Source: Pyrinomonadaceae bacterium (GTDB taxonomy: Bacteria > Acidobacteriota > Blastocatellia > Pyrinomonadales > Pyrinomonadaceae). From it: a stretch of 64,000 bases of DNA. Below are positions 25,931 through 34,719 of this stretch, one piece after another (position 1 is the stretch's first letter; each line of letters starts with the position of its first letter). The notes beneath the pieces were generated by a model. That model was not told the DNA's origin, searched no databases, and saw only the letters and a list, made by a program, of their open reading frames with translations. Position numbers and translations under genes: made by a program. The stretch covers positions 682,001-746,000 of the forward strand of contig JAIBCB010000002.1 of the NCBI GenBank assembly GCA_019694355.1, given 5' to 3'.

Positions 25931-25939
25931 TGGTATAAT
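25931..25939 (+). promoter_or_regulatory. Extended -10 promoter of hflX
   Basis: TGGTATAAT is a perfect extended -10 element, which can work without a good -35 box; none is seen. Transcription would start near 25946, just before an AGGAG at 25948-25952. Confidence 0.6.
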
Positions 25940-26009
25940 AAAACGCGAGGAGACGAGTTTACTTATCAGTAAGGTCAGCGGCTTTACACGAGGCCTAAAA
26001 CACAATCAG

Positions 26010-27695
26010 TTGGTGCGTATCGAACGCCTTGGCACTCGACGCGTGCCTGCGTCGGATATCGTCTCGCCTGAGCTTGCAAGGCAAATGTCCGAACTCTCGC
26101 ATGAGACGGGCCGACAGATCGGCGTTCTTCTGAACCGCAAGGGCCAGGTCGAATACGTGATGGTCGGCAACGCAAAACAGATCGAGATGCCTGATTTTGG
26201 CCGCTCTCGCGTGTCGAAGGAGCGTTTTCGCGGCCTTCGCTGCGTCCATACACATCTGCAGGGCGAGAAACTCACGCAGGACGACCTCACAGACCTTGCT
26301 CTGCTGCGTCTCGACTTGATGAGTATTGTCCAAGTCGAGACAAAGACGGGATTGCCGGGAATGGTCTATTCAGCGCACCTTGTGCCGATGTCGGCAAAAG
26401 AGGTTGATGAAAATGTTGACGATACCGCGTCCGAGCCGTATCAATTCCTCGAACCGAACATCCCGAGCCAGCTCGACACAGATTTTCTTCAGCTAATAAC
26501 ATCACTCGAGGCCGAAATGGCACGCGTCTCGGAAAGTGCCCGCATCCGTTCGACCGGCCGTGAGCGTGCGATCCTTGTCGGCGTGACGACGGGCGATATC
26601 GACGAAGAACGCGAGTCGATGACCGAGCTCGAAGAACTGACCGTCTCGGCGGATGTGACGGTCGTCGATTCATTCATACAACGGCGTCCGCAGATCGACC
26701 CCCGTACGGTTCTCGGACGCGGAAAATTGGATGATCTTTTGGTGCGTTCGATGCGGTTGGGTGCGGATCTCTTGATCTTCGACACGGAGCTTTCACCGGC
26801 GCAGGTGCGTTCATTGAGCGATGCGACCGAACTCAAGGTCATCGATCGCCCGCAGCTGATCCTCGATATTTTTGCGCAGCGTGCGCAAAGCCGCGAGGGC
26901 AAACTTCAGGTCGAATTGGCACAACTTAAATATCTGCTGCCTCGGCTTGTGATCGGGCAAAATTCAGCCTTTTCGCGGCTTGCCGGCGGTATTGGCGGAC
27001 GCGGGCCGGGTGAAACGAAGCTTGAGACCGATCGTCGCCGCGTTCGTGACCGAATCGCACAGCTTGAACGTCAAGTTGATGCTCTCGGCCGTCAGCGGCA
27101 GGAAAGACGGAAGAATCGTCTGCAAAAACATCTGCCGATAATTTCGCTTGTCGGCTATACGAACGCCGGTAAGAGCACCCTGCTGAACGCACTTACGCAA
27201 AGCGAGGTCTTTGCGCAGAAGAAGATGTTTGCGACGCTCGACCCGACGTCGCGGCGTTTGCGTCTCCCGTATGAACAGGAGGTCATAATCAACGATACGG
27301 TCGGTTTTATACGCGACCTGCCCGATGCTCTTGTCTCCGCGTTTCGTGCGACGCTGGAAGAGATATCGGACAGCAGCCTCCTGGTGCACGTCGTCGATGC
27401 ATCGAATCCGCGCGTCCTTCAGCAGATCGCCTCGGTGAATCACATCCTTGAGGAGTTGGAGTTGAACAAGATCCCGCAGATAATTGCCTTCAACAAGGCC
27501 GATCTGCTTGGCGAGGGAGAGATCACGGTACTTCAGCGAGAGATCAACTCGGATAGCGACTCCGTTGCAGTATCTGCGACCGAAAAGGCGACCTTGAGGC
27601 CGTTGACCGAATTGATCGGCCGTCGGATCGGCCATATGTTGACCGACGTGGTCATGCCGCCGGCAACGGGTATCTATGCGGAGGTAAATGGCTAA
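26010..27695 (+). CDS. hflX: GTPase HflX
   Basis: HflX is a ribosome-associated GTPase that splits stalled or hibernating ribosomes. The 561-residue frame has the N-terminal nucleotide-binding HflX domain (GRGKLDDLL at about 236, IFDTELSPAQVRSL), the glycine-rich linker GGIGGRGPGETKLETDRR, the G1 loop GYTNAGKSTL, G3 DTVGFIRDLP and G4 NKAD. TTG at 26010 is the first conventional start, but the frame stays open upstream and encodes KVSGFTRGLKHNQ, which fits the family N-terminus; the true start may lie near 25959-25965. It overlaps the next gene by 8 bases. Confidence 0.93.
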   Translation: MVRIERLGTRRVPASDIVSPELARQMSELSHETGRQIGVLLNRKGQVEYVMVGNAKQIEMPDFGRSRVSKERFRGLRCVHTHLQGEKLTQDDLTDLALLRLDLMSIVQVETKTGLPGMVYSAHLVPMSAKEVDENVDDTASEPYQFLEPNIPSQLDTDFLQLITSLEAEMARVSESARIRSTGRERAILVGVTTGDIDEERESMTELEELTVSADVTVVDSFIQRRPQIDPRTVLGRGKLDDLLVRSMRLGADLLIFDTELSPAQVRSLSDATELKVIDRPQLILDIFAQRAQSREGKLQVELAQLKYLLPRLVIGQNSAFSRLAGGIGGRGPGETKLETDRRRVRDRIAQLERQVDALGRQRQERRKNRLQKHLPIISLVGYTNAGKSTLLNALTQSEVFAQKKMFATLDPTSRRLRLPYEQEVIINDTVGFIRDLPDALVSAFRATLEEISDSSLLVHVVDASNPRVLQQIASVNHILEELELNKIPQIIAFNKADLLGEGEITVLQREINSDSDSVAVSATEKATLRPLTELIGRRIGHMLTDVVMPPATGIYAEVNG

Positions 27696-30129
27696 ACGCA
27701 TCAAAGATCTAAAGTCGCCGACGACGGCATTTCGAGATCGTATGAAAGCGATCTTCGTAAAGCCGTTCGCGTCGCTCTCGGATCGACAGCGTTTTTGGCT
27801 CGGGTTTGCGGCCTTCTGTATTGTCACTGCGTTGCTTATCCAAAACCCGTTCTGGCGTCGGGCGGGCGACAAACTTTATAACGTCGGCGATATTGCACGC
27901 GAGACGATCATTTCGCCGGCCGACATTACGGTCACCGATCAGGCCGAGACCGGACGCTTGCGCGAAGAGGCACGGTCAAAGGTCAATCCGATCTTTAGGT
28001 ACGAGTCGGGCAAATCCGAAGAAGCCCTTCAAAGTTTTATCTCCGCTTGGGAACATATGCAGCGGCGTTCGAATGCCGCCTCAAATTCGAATCGCCAACC
28101 GGACGCGAACACTCGTGCGGACGATCATTGGACGAACGGTGAGATCGGAAAAGTTTTGAGCTCGCGGCCCTTTAGCCGTAATGAGGTCGATGCCGTTCAG
28201 ACCGCCTTGCGCGATGCCGCCGAAGGCTATATTTACGACGATTCCGAGAGGCAATATTTTCAAACGCAGGTCTTTGTTTTTGATCGTTCGAAGCCGACGC
28301 AGCGTTCGACCGTTTCGATGCCCGAAAGCAACTGGACGGCTCTCTCGGCCGCGAGGAATAAGCTCCGGACACGCATTGACGCCATCCGCAGTCTTTCAAA
28401 AAAAGAGGCAGATGCATTCTACGCCGCGACCGAGATCCTGGTAACGCCCAGCGTTCAATACGACAGCGTTGCAACCGAGACGGCACGGAATACGGCCGCA
28501 TCCGACATCGAGCCGATCACGATCGTATTGAAACGCGGCGAGAATATCATTGACGAAGGACATTTGATAACGCCCGCGGTGATGTCGAAGATCGAGGCGA
28601 TCGGAGCGTACACGGCCTCGACGCGGCAGGTAAATCGCTTCATTGGCGTTCTGCTGCTCGTCACGGGCCTTTTCTGGGCGGCTTGGAAATTCGTACAGAA
28701 TCGCGGGACGTTGCCGCGTCTTTCGCTTACGGCTCGTCGCACGTTCTTCCTGCTCGGATTTGTCGTCATCTGTCAGACGCTCATCTCCTCGGTTCTTTTT
28801 CGTCTCGCGGATTTTACTGCGCTTCAAAACGTAAAGGCCCCGATGAACGATGCGACGTTGTGGGCATTCGCAATTCCGTTCGCTGCGGCAAGCCTTTTGA
28901 TGACGCTTCTTGCGGACAGGCCAACGGCGCTGTTCGTCGGCCTCTTGAACTCGCTTTTCGCAGGGCTGATGGCGCCGAGGCCGCTCGAATTTGTTTTCTA
29001 TTCGGCGATCGCTTCGGCCGTGGCGGTTTACGGTATCGGACGTTATCGCAACCGCCAGACCGTGACGATCGCAGGCTGTCTTGTCGGAGCGGTTTCGGCC
29101 ATCGTTGCTCTTGCGGTGCTCGCCTATTCGCAGCAGCCGATAATTCTTAACACCGTCCTGCTTGCGATCGCATGCGGGCTTGCGGGCGGTATTTTGACGG
29201 CAGCGGTGACAAGCGTCCTTCTTCCGGTGTGCGAGTCTATTTTCGGCATTCTGACGGATGTTAAGCTTCTCGAATTATCGAACGCCGACCTTCCTGTGCT
29301 CGGCCAGCTTGCACTGCGTGCGCCGGGGACGAATCAGCATTCGCACGCTGTCGGCCAGCTTGCAGAAGAAGCTTGCCGCGTCGTAGGTGCGAACGGCCTG
29401 CTTGCCCGTATCGGAGCTCTTTACCACGACATCGGAAAGACGGCAGCTCCCGAACATTTCGTCGAGAATCAGCTGTCGAAGAATCCGCACGACAAACTAA
29501 AACCCGCTCAGAGTGCGAAGATAATAATCAGCCACGTTACCTACGGAGCAAAGCTCGGCCGCGAGGTCGGGCTGCCCGCGCGTATCGTCGATTTCATACC
29601 GCAGCATCACGGCACGCGGACGCTGCATTATTTCCTCAAAAAAGCACAAGCGGAAGCTCATCCCGACGAGGTCATTTCTGAGAATGAGTTTCGCTATCCG
29701 GGGCCGAAACCGCAGTTCAAGGAAGCGGCGATAATGATGATCGCGGATTCGTGCGAAGCCGGTGCAAGGTCGCTTGCCGAACCAACGCCCGACAATATTC
29801 GATTTATCGTTACAAAGATCATCGACGCGATCATTCAGGACGACCAGCTCGATGAATGCGACCTCACCTTGCGCGAACTGACGCAGATACGCGAATCGAT
29901 GATCAAATCGCTCGTCGCGATCTATCATTCGCGAGTCGATTATCCCGGCTACGTGCCGCCGCCATCCGGACAATTTCGTCTTGTCGATACGCACATCGAC
30001 AGCGAAGAACGCGGCCTGAAATTCAAGAACCCGGCCGACATTCCCGTCTCGCCCGGCGGCGAGATCGAAGATGAGGCCATCGACCGCTCGCATCCGCCGA
30101 AAGGTTCCGACGTGAAGGCTGCGGGCTAG
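27688..30129 (+). CDS. 7TM-HD family c-di-AMP phosphodiesterase, PgpH-like
   Basis: The 813-residue protein has an N-terminal membrane anchor (about 35-52), an extracytoplasmic 7TMR-HDED region (about 60-310), seven membrane helices (about 315-530) and a cytosolic HD domain. Metal-binding and substrate motifs are visible: NQHSHAVGQLAEEA, RIGALYHDIGK, ISHVTYGAKLGREVGLP and FIPQHHGT. PgpH homologues hydrolyse cyclic di-AMP. The start overlaps the end of hflX and has GGAGG five bases upstream, so the two are translationally coupled. The last four bases overlap the convergent HIT gene. Confidence 0.88.
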   Translation: MAKRIKDLKSPTTAFRDRMKAIFVKPFASLSDRQRFWLGFAAFCIVTALLIQNPFWRRAGDKLYNVGDIARETIISPADITVTDQAETGRLREEARSKVNPIFRYESGKSEEALQSFISAWEHMQRRSNAASNSNRQPDANTRADDHWTNGEIGKVLSSRPFSRNEVDAVQTALRDAAEGYIYDDSERQYFQTQVFVFDRSKPTQRSTVSMPESNWTALSAARNKLRTRIDAIRSLSKKEADAFYAATEILVTPSVQYDSVATETARNTAASDIEPITIVLKRGENIIDEGHLITPAVMSKIEAIGAYTASTRQVNRFIGVLLLVTGLFWAAWKFVQNRGTLPRLSLTARRTFFLLGFVVICQTLISSVLFRLADFTALQNVKAPMNDATLWAFAIPFAAASLLMTLLADRPTALFVGLLNSLFAGLMAPRPLEFVFYSAIASAVAVYGIGRYRNRQTVTIAGCLVGAVSAIVALAVLAYSQQPIILNTVLLAIACGLAGGILTAAVTSVLLPVCESIFGILTDVKLLELSNADLPVLGQLALRAPGTNQHSHAVGQLAEEACRVVGANGLLARIGALYHDIGKTAAPEHFVENQLSKNPHDKLKPAQSAKIIISHVTYGAKLGREVGLPARIVDFIPQHHGTRTLHYFLKKAQAEAHPDEVISENEFRYPGPKPQFKEAAIMMIADSCEAGARSLAEPTPDNIRFIVTKIIDAIIQDDQLDECDLTLRELTQIRESMIKSLVAIYHSRVDYPGYVPPPSGQFRLVDTHIDSEERGLKFKNPADIPVSPGGEIEDEAIDRSHPPKGSDVKAAG

Positions 30130-30611
30130 AATTTATCCTTTAATTTTGCGTAGGTGTCGGTCAGGGATTCGGGAAGGGTCCGGGTTTCGCCGATGCTGGT
30201 CATAAAGTTCGCGTCACCGACCCAACGCGGCAGGACGTGCATATGGTAGTGATCCGCGACACCGGCGCCTGCAGCACGCCCGATATTCATTCCGGTATTT
30301 ATCCCTTCGGGAGAATAGACGGTTTCGAGAGCTTGGTGGGCGGTCTTGACGAGGTCCATCATCTCGTCCGTCGAGTCCTTCCCGGCACTCGTTAGGTTCG
30401 ACAGATGTTCGAATGGGACGATCAGGATATGTCCGGCGGCGTATGGGAAGATGTTGAGGACGACAAAATTGAACTCGGCACGTTTGAGGATGAACTTTTC
30501 CTCATCAGATGCCGAGCTTGCAAGGATCGAGCAGAAGACGCACTCGCTGTTCGGTTCAGCGCAGTTCTCTTTTATGTATTTATATCGCCAGGGACTCCAA
30601 AGGACATCCAT
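30126..30611 (-). CDS. HIT-family hydrolase or AP4A phosphorylase-like protein
   Basis: The 161-residue protein has a Cys pair (CVFC, residues 25-28), the NIFPYAAGHILIVPFEHL segment and the histidine triad HYHMHVLPRW at about 121-130. The N-terminal LWSPWRYKYI is typical of the AP4A phosphorylase-like HIT branch. It probably hydrolyses or phosphorolyses dinucleoside polyphosphates. Its ATG shares one base with the stop of the IHF-beta-like gene, so the pair is co-translated. Confidence 0.9.
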   Translation of the reverse strand: MDVLWSPWRYKYIKENCAEPNSECVFCSILASSASDEEKFILKRAEFNFVVLNIFPYAAGHILIVPFEHLSNLTSAGKDSTDEMMDLVKTAHQALETVYSPEGINTGMNIGRAAGAGVADHYHMHVLPRWVGDANFMTSIGETRTLPESLTDTYAKLKDKF

Positions 30612-30895
30612 TAAGCCTCTTCAAGATTGATAAGTTCTTTAAGTTCTTTGCCGGGTTTGAAGTAAGCAACGCGCTTTGCGGGAATCTCGACGGTCGCACC
30701 GGTCTTCGGGTTGCGGCCCTGCCGAGAATTACGTTCCCTCACACGAAAGCTGCCAAAGCCGCGCAGTTCTATTTTCTCACCGCGATTCAAGCTTGCCGTA
30801 ATGCTGTCGAAAATGATCTCGACAAGCTGCTCGGCGTCCTTTTTGGTCATTTCGGCTTCAACAGCAACTCGTTCTACAAGGTCCGCTTTGGTCAT
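30611..30895 (-). CDS. ihfB: IHF-beta-like HU-family DNA-binding protein
   Basis: The 94-residue nucleoid protein starts MTKADLVERVAVEAEMTK and has the HU/IHF core: KIELRGFGSFRVRERN, the flexible arm with RQGRNPKTGATVEIPAK, and the closing FKPGKELKELIN. Residue choice and position directly after rpsA, as in E. coli rpsA-ihfB, favour the IHF-beta side of the family, but an HU role cannot be excluded. It bends DNA and acts in the nucleoid. Confidence 0.85.
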   Translation of the reverse strand: MTKADLVERVAVEAEMTKKDAEQLVEIIFDSITASLNRGEKIELRGFGSFRVRERNSRQGRNPKTGATVEIPAKRVAYFKPGKELKELINLEEA

Positions 30896-30942
30896 CTGTT
30901 TAGTTGTGTGGTCAAACGGGCGGAAAAGCTCCGCCCGGTCAA

Positions 30943-33006
30943 TTACGCGCTTTGTGATTCAGACTCTGAACTTTCAGCAGAAGGTTCAGGCTGATCACCG
31001 GCAGATTCAGGAGCTTCAGCTACCGCTTCTTCGCTAGGTGCAGCAGTTTCCGCTTCAACAGTATCGGATGAGGTTTCCGAGACCGCGGGAGCAGTCTCTT
31101 CAGGTGCTTCGGCGGCAGCTTCGGGTGTTTCTTCCTTTGCTGCGGCCTCGGCCTTTGCCTTCTTTTCTTTTTTCGGCTTTGCTTCAGCGGCCGGAGCTTC
31201 TTCAGTCTTGGTGCCAAAGCTGATGTTCGCAAGTTCGGCAAGGCTGGCCATACCGCCTTTTGCTTCGCTCGAGTAGCTGCGGGTATCGACGACAGGTTCG
31301 TCATCCTTACCAACGGCACGGGCCGAAAGCCCGATCTTCTGCTCCGCGGCGTCGATGCGAAGGATCTTGAAGTCCATATCTTCGCCGAGCTTTGCGACGG
31401 ATTCAGGGCTCTCGACACGTTCATCCGAGAGTTCTGAAATGTGGCAGAGGCCTTCGAGGCCTTCACCAAGCTCGACGAATACGCCGAAATTCGTGAAGCG
31501 CGACACCTTGCCGCGAACGACCTGGCCCGGACGATGCGAAGAAACGAAGGTTTCCCACGCGCTCGGTGTAAGGTCTTTCATCGAAAGCGACAGACGCTGG
31601 TTGCGTTTGTCGATGTTGGTGACGATCGCTTCGACTTCCTGATCTTTCTTCAGGACGTCTTTCGGGTGTTTGATCTTCTTTGCCCAAGTGATGTCGGAGA
31701 CGTGAACAAGGCCGTCGATGCCTTCTTCAAGCTCGACGAACGCACCGAAATCCGTGATGTTGCGAATACGGCCCGTGATGCGCGTGCCGACAGGGTAGCG
31801 AAGATCGACGAAATCCCAAGGGTTGTCCTGGAATTGCTTCATTCCAAGGCTGATGCGCTTTTCTTCGGTATCGACGCCAAGGACCTGGACATCGACCTCA
31901 TCGCCCTTGTTGAACATTCGCTTGGGCGATTGTGCACGACGCGACCAGGAGATCTCGGATACGTGGACGAGGCCTTCGACCCCGGATTCGAGTTCGACAA
32001 AAACACCGTAATCCGTAACCGACGAGACCTTGCCCTTGATCTTGGCACCGACGGGATAAACCTCGATAACAGTTGACCACGGATCGGGCTGGAGCTGTTT
32101 GTAGCCAAGCGAGATCTTGTCCTTTTCACGGTCGAGCTTCAGTATCTTGACCTGGACCTGGTCGCCCGTCTTGAACATTTCGCTCGGGTGATGCAGGCGT
32201 CCCCACGACATATCCGTTACGTGGAGAAGGCCGTCAATACCGCCGATGTCAACGAATGCACCGTATTCGGTGAGGTTCTTGATCGTACCGTCAACAATAT
32301 ATCCAACGTCGATGTGCGAGAGCGTCTCGGCTTTCTGGGCATTGACGACCTCGTCCGTCATCACCTTTCGCGAAAGGACGACGTTGTTGCGGCGGCGGCT
32401 GAACTTTATGATCTTTGCTTCGATCGGGTTGTTCAGATAGCTGTCGAGGCTGTAGATTGGGCGAGAATCGACCTGCGAGCCGGGAAGGAATGCTTCCACG
32501 CCGTCAAGATCGACCCTGAGGCCGCCCTTTGTCTTTGCGACGACGTTGCCGGTAACCGGTGTGCCGTCAAGAAATGCCTTTTCGAGAGCATCCCAGGATC
32601 GTCGGGAAAGAGCGTCATTCCGCGAAAGCACCGGCGGGCCATCGCCGCTATGCATCGCTTTCAGCACGACCTGGACCTCATCGCCTTCATTTACCGAAAG
32701 CGTGCCGTCTTCGGCGGTGAATTCTTCCGCGGGCACAATGCCTTCCGACTTGTAGCCGAAATCGACCAAAACGCCGCGATCGGAAACTCCGACGACCTTT
32801 CCGTCAACCAATTGGCCGACGTGGAAGGTCGCTTGTTCCTGCTCGAATTGCTCGAGTATCGCGCCGAAATCAACATCGCCCGAATGGGTCTCTTCGGCCG
32901 GTGCCGGCGTTGCCTGTGCCGTTGGTTGCTCTGCTGCTGGTTGTTCCTGAGCCGAAGATGCTGCAGCCGCCGTTTCTTCGGTTTCCTGTGTTGCCTCGTT
33001 AGTCAT
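30943..33006 (-). CDS. rpsA: 30S ribosomal protein S1
   Basis: S1 brings structured mRNAs to the ribosome. The 687-residue product has six S1 repeats (about residues 60-560), each with the G-x-V-x-D-x-G-x-F/V-V-D/E pattern, such as GTIKNLTEYGAFVDIGGIDG and GRIRNITDFGAFVELEEGID. An N-terminal Ala/Glu/Gln-rich tail of about 45 residues and a C-terminal low-complexity tail of about 85 residues rich in Ala, Glu and Lys flank the repeats; both are longer than in E. coli S1. It is followed by ihfB and preceded by a long folded leader. Confidence 0.95.
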   Translation of the reverse strand: MTNEATQETEETAAAASSAQEQPAAEQPTAQATPAPAEETHSGDVDFGAILEQFEQEQATFHVGQLVDGKVVGVSDRGVLVDFGYKSEGIVPAEEFTAEDGTLSVNEGDEVQVVLKAMHSGDGPPVLSRNDALSRRSWDALEKAFLDGTPVTGNVVAKTKGGLRVDLDGVEAFLPGSQVDSRPIYSLDSYLNNPIEAKIIKFSRRRNNVVLSRKVMTDEVVNAQKAETLSHIDVGYIVDGTIKNLTEYGAFVDIGGIDGLLHVTDMSWGRLHHPSEMFKTGDQVQVKILKLDREKDKISLGYKQLQPDPWSTVIEVYPVGAKIKGKVSSVTDYGVFVELESGVEGLVHVSEISWSRRAQSPKRMFNKGDEVDVQVLGVDTEEKRISLGMKQFQDNPWDFVDLRYPVGTRITGRIRNITDFGAFVELEEGIDGLVHVSDITWAKKIKHPKDVLKKDQEVEAIVTNIDKRNQRLSLSMKDLTPSAWETFVSSHRPGQVVRGKVSRFTNFGVFVELGEGLEGLCHISELSDERVESPESVAKLGEDMDFKILRIDAAEQKIGLSARAVGKDDEPVVDTRSYSSEAKGGMASLAELANISFGTKTEEAPAAEAKPKKEKKAKAEAAAKEETPEAAAEAPEETAPAVSETSSDTVEAETAAPSEEAVAEAPESAGDQPEPSAESSESESQSA

Positions 33007-33132
33007 TTACGGGTAATTTACTTCCTCTAGTTAGATGCGCTTTCGGCGCGGTGCCGAATGCGATTTTTTTTGCCTTGCCTCATTCCTGGCGGCCAAAATG
33101 CCCTGTCAGAACTGCAATATAGCGAAATACAC

Positions 33133-33192
33133 CATTCCCTTTTGGCTTATCAAAAGTTGGGCGGGAATGTGGATCGCCAAACCTTGCGATCC
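33133..33192 (-). promoter_or_regulatory. Folded leader of rpsA with two perfect hairpins
   Basis: The leader holds CATTCCC/GGGAATG (33133-33139 with 33163-33169), with an inner CTTTTG/CAAAAG pair, and right next to it GGATCGC/GCGATCC (33171-33177 with 33186-33192). The leader between the promoter and the ATG is about 245 bases. Leader-mediated autoregulation of rpsA is known in enterobacteria, so a comparable role is plausible. The remaining leader shows no small gene. Confidence 0.5.
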
Positions 33193-33260
33193 TACCCTGC
33201 TCAAAAAAGAAAAAGCCTTTAGATTACAGTGCCTTTCCGCTCAAGCTTTGGCAAAACTCA

Positions 33261-33290
33261 AAAATACACCGATTTTTCGCCGTTTGTCAA
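33261..33290 (-). promoter_or_regulatory. Promoter of rpsA
   Basis: On the minus strand, TTGACA (33290-33285) and TATTTT (33266-33261) are 18 bases apart. The -35 box is perfect. Confidence 0.65.
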
Positions 33291-33355
33291 GGCTTTGCGG
33301 TCCGAAAAGCGTTGAAAAACCAATGTTTTAGCGAAAATCGAGGCTTGGACTCGGG

Positions 33356-34510
33356 TCAGTTGCGGACGATGAGGTCGCCGACCGTCCCGACACCGCTCGA
33401 CCGCTCCATTTCTTCCTTCGCAATGGTCGAGGTGTTGTGAATACCGGCAAGCCGCAGGCGGAATTCGTCCGGATTCGTCGATCCGCGTAAGGCCTCGTCG
33501 AGCGAAATGAGTCCGGATTGATATAGGTAGAAGAGTGATTGGTCGAAGGTCTGCATCCCGTATTGCGAAGTGCCGGCAGCGATCGCATCGCGGATCGATG
33601 AAGTTTTGTCCTCGTGGAGGATGTAATCGCGGATCAGCGGCGTTGCGACGAGGATCTCGACGGCCGGAATACGGCTGTTGCCCTTTGCGGACCGCATCAA
33701 ACGCTGCGAAACGACCGCCTTTAGCAGGCCGCCGAGCTGGATCCGTATGGATTTCTGCTGATACGGCGGAAATGCTGAAATGATTCGGGTTAGCGTTTCG
33801 GCGGCATCCAAGGTGTGGAGCGTGGAAAGCACCAAATGGCCCGTCTCCGCGGCAACAAGGGCCGTCTCGATCGTCTCAAGGTCGCGCATTTCGCCGACGA
33901 GTATCACATCCGGGTCTTGTCGAAGGCTGCCGCGAAGGGCTTCGGCGAAATTACGCGTATCGACATCGACCTCACGCTGCGTGATGAATGATTCTTTGTC
34001 CTTGTGCAGGAATTCGATCGGGTCCTCGATCGTTACGATGTGACAGTTTCGGGTCTGGTTTATGTGATCGACGATCGCGGCCAGAGTCGTGGATTTGCCC
34101 GATCCGGTCGTGCCGGTGATCAGGACGAGGCCGCGTTTTTCGTCGGCAATATTGTTCAGGATCGGCGGCATTCCGAGTTCAGCAAAACCGCGTATCGTAT
34201 CCGAGATGACGCGGGCGACGATGCCGATCGAGTTTCGCTGCTGGAAGATGTTTACGCGAAAACGCCCGAGTCCGTTGACGCCGTAGCCGATATCGACCTC
34301 CAGGGAGTCCTTGAAATGCTGCTTTTGGCGGTTCGACATCATCGAGAATGCCATCTCGAGCGTCTCGTCCTGCGACAGTTTCGGCACGCCGCCAAGCGGC
34401 TTGAGTTCGCCTGTTACGCGAACAACAGGGAACGAGCCGGCCCGCAAATGCAGGTCGGATGCGCCAAAACTCATCGCCATTCGCAGGAGATCGTCAATTC
34501 GGGTCGGCAT
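33356..34510 (-). CDS. pilT: Type IV pilus retraction ATPase PilT
   Basis: PilT is the hexameric cytoplasmic ATPase that retracts type IV pili for twitching motility. The 384-residue product has the N-terminal PAS-like domain (MAMSFGASDLHLRAGSFPVVRVTGE), Walker A GTTGSGKST (133-141), the Asp box ATIEDPIEF-like IVTIEDPIEFLH, Walker B DPDVILVGEMRD, and the His box STLHTLDAAETLTR. Length matches PilT rather than PilB. No other pilus gene lies in the window. Confidence 0.95.
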   Translation of the reverse strand: MPTRIDDLLRMAMSFGASDLHLRAGSFPVVRVTGELKPLGGVPKLSQDETLEMAFSMMSNRQKQHFKDSLEVDIGYGVNGLGRFRVNIFQQRNSIGIVARVISDTIRGFAELGMPPILNNIADEKRGLVLITGTTGSGKSTTLAAIVDHINQTRNCHIVTIEDPIEFLHKDKESFITQREVDVDTRNFAEALRGSLRQDPDVILVGEMRDLETIETALVAAETGHLVLSTLHTLDAAETLTRIISAFPPYQQKSIRIQLGGLLKAVVSQRLMRSAKGNSRIPAVEILVATPLIRDYILHEDKTSSIRDAIAAGTSQYGMQTFDQSLFYLYQSGLISLDEALRGSTNPDEFRLRLAGIHNTSTIAKEEMERSSGVGTVGDLIVRN

Positions 34511-34616
34511 AAGTAACTATAAAGACAAGGGAATAACGAACCGGAAGAGCTGTTACGGCTCTTTGGGAAGCCTGAGTACAAAGCCGGAAACCTTGTCGGA
34601 TCAGGATACTCTTATG

Positions 34617-34646
34617 ATTTTAGTTTGAATGCGGAGCTCACGTCAA
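34617..34646 (-). promoter_or_regulatory. Promoter of pilT
   Basis: On the minus strand, TTGACG (34646-34641) and TAAAAT (34622-34617) are 18 bases apart. The leader to the ATG is about 100 bases and carries an AAGAGC/GCTCTT hairpin near 34537-34555. Confidence 0.55.
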
Positions 34647-34719
34647 TAAAATTCTAAGGCCGGCGTTCCGTGCCCTGTGATTCGACAAGCAAACGCTGAA
34701 CGCTTAAAATCAGGCTTTC

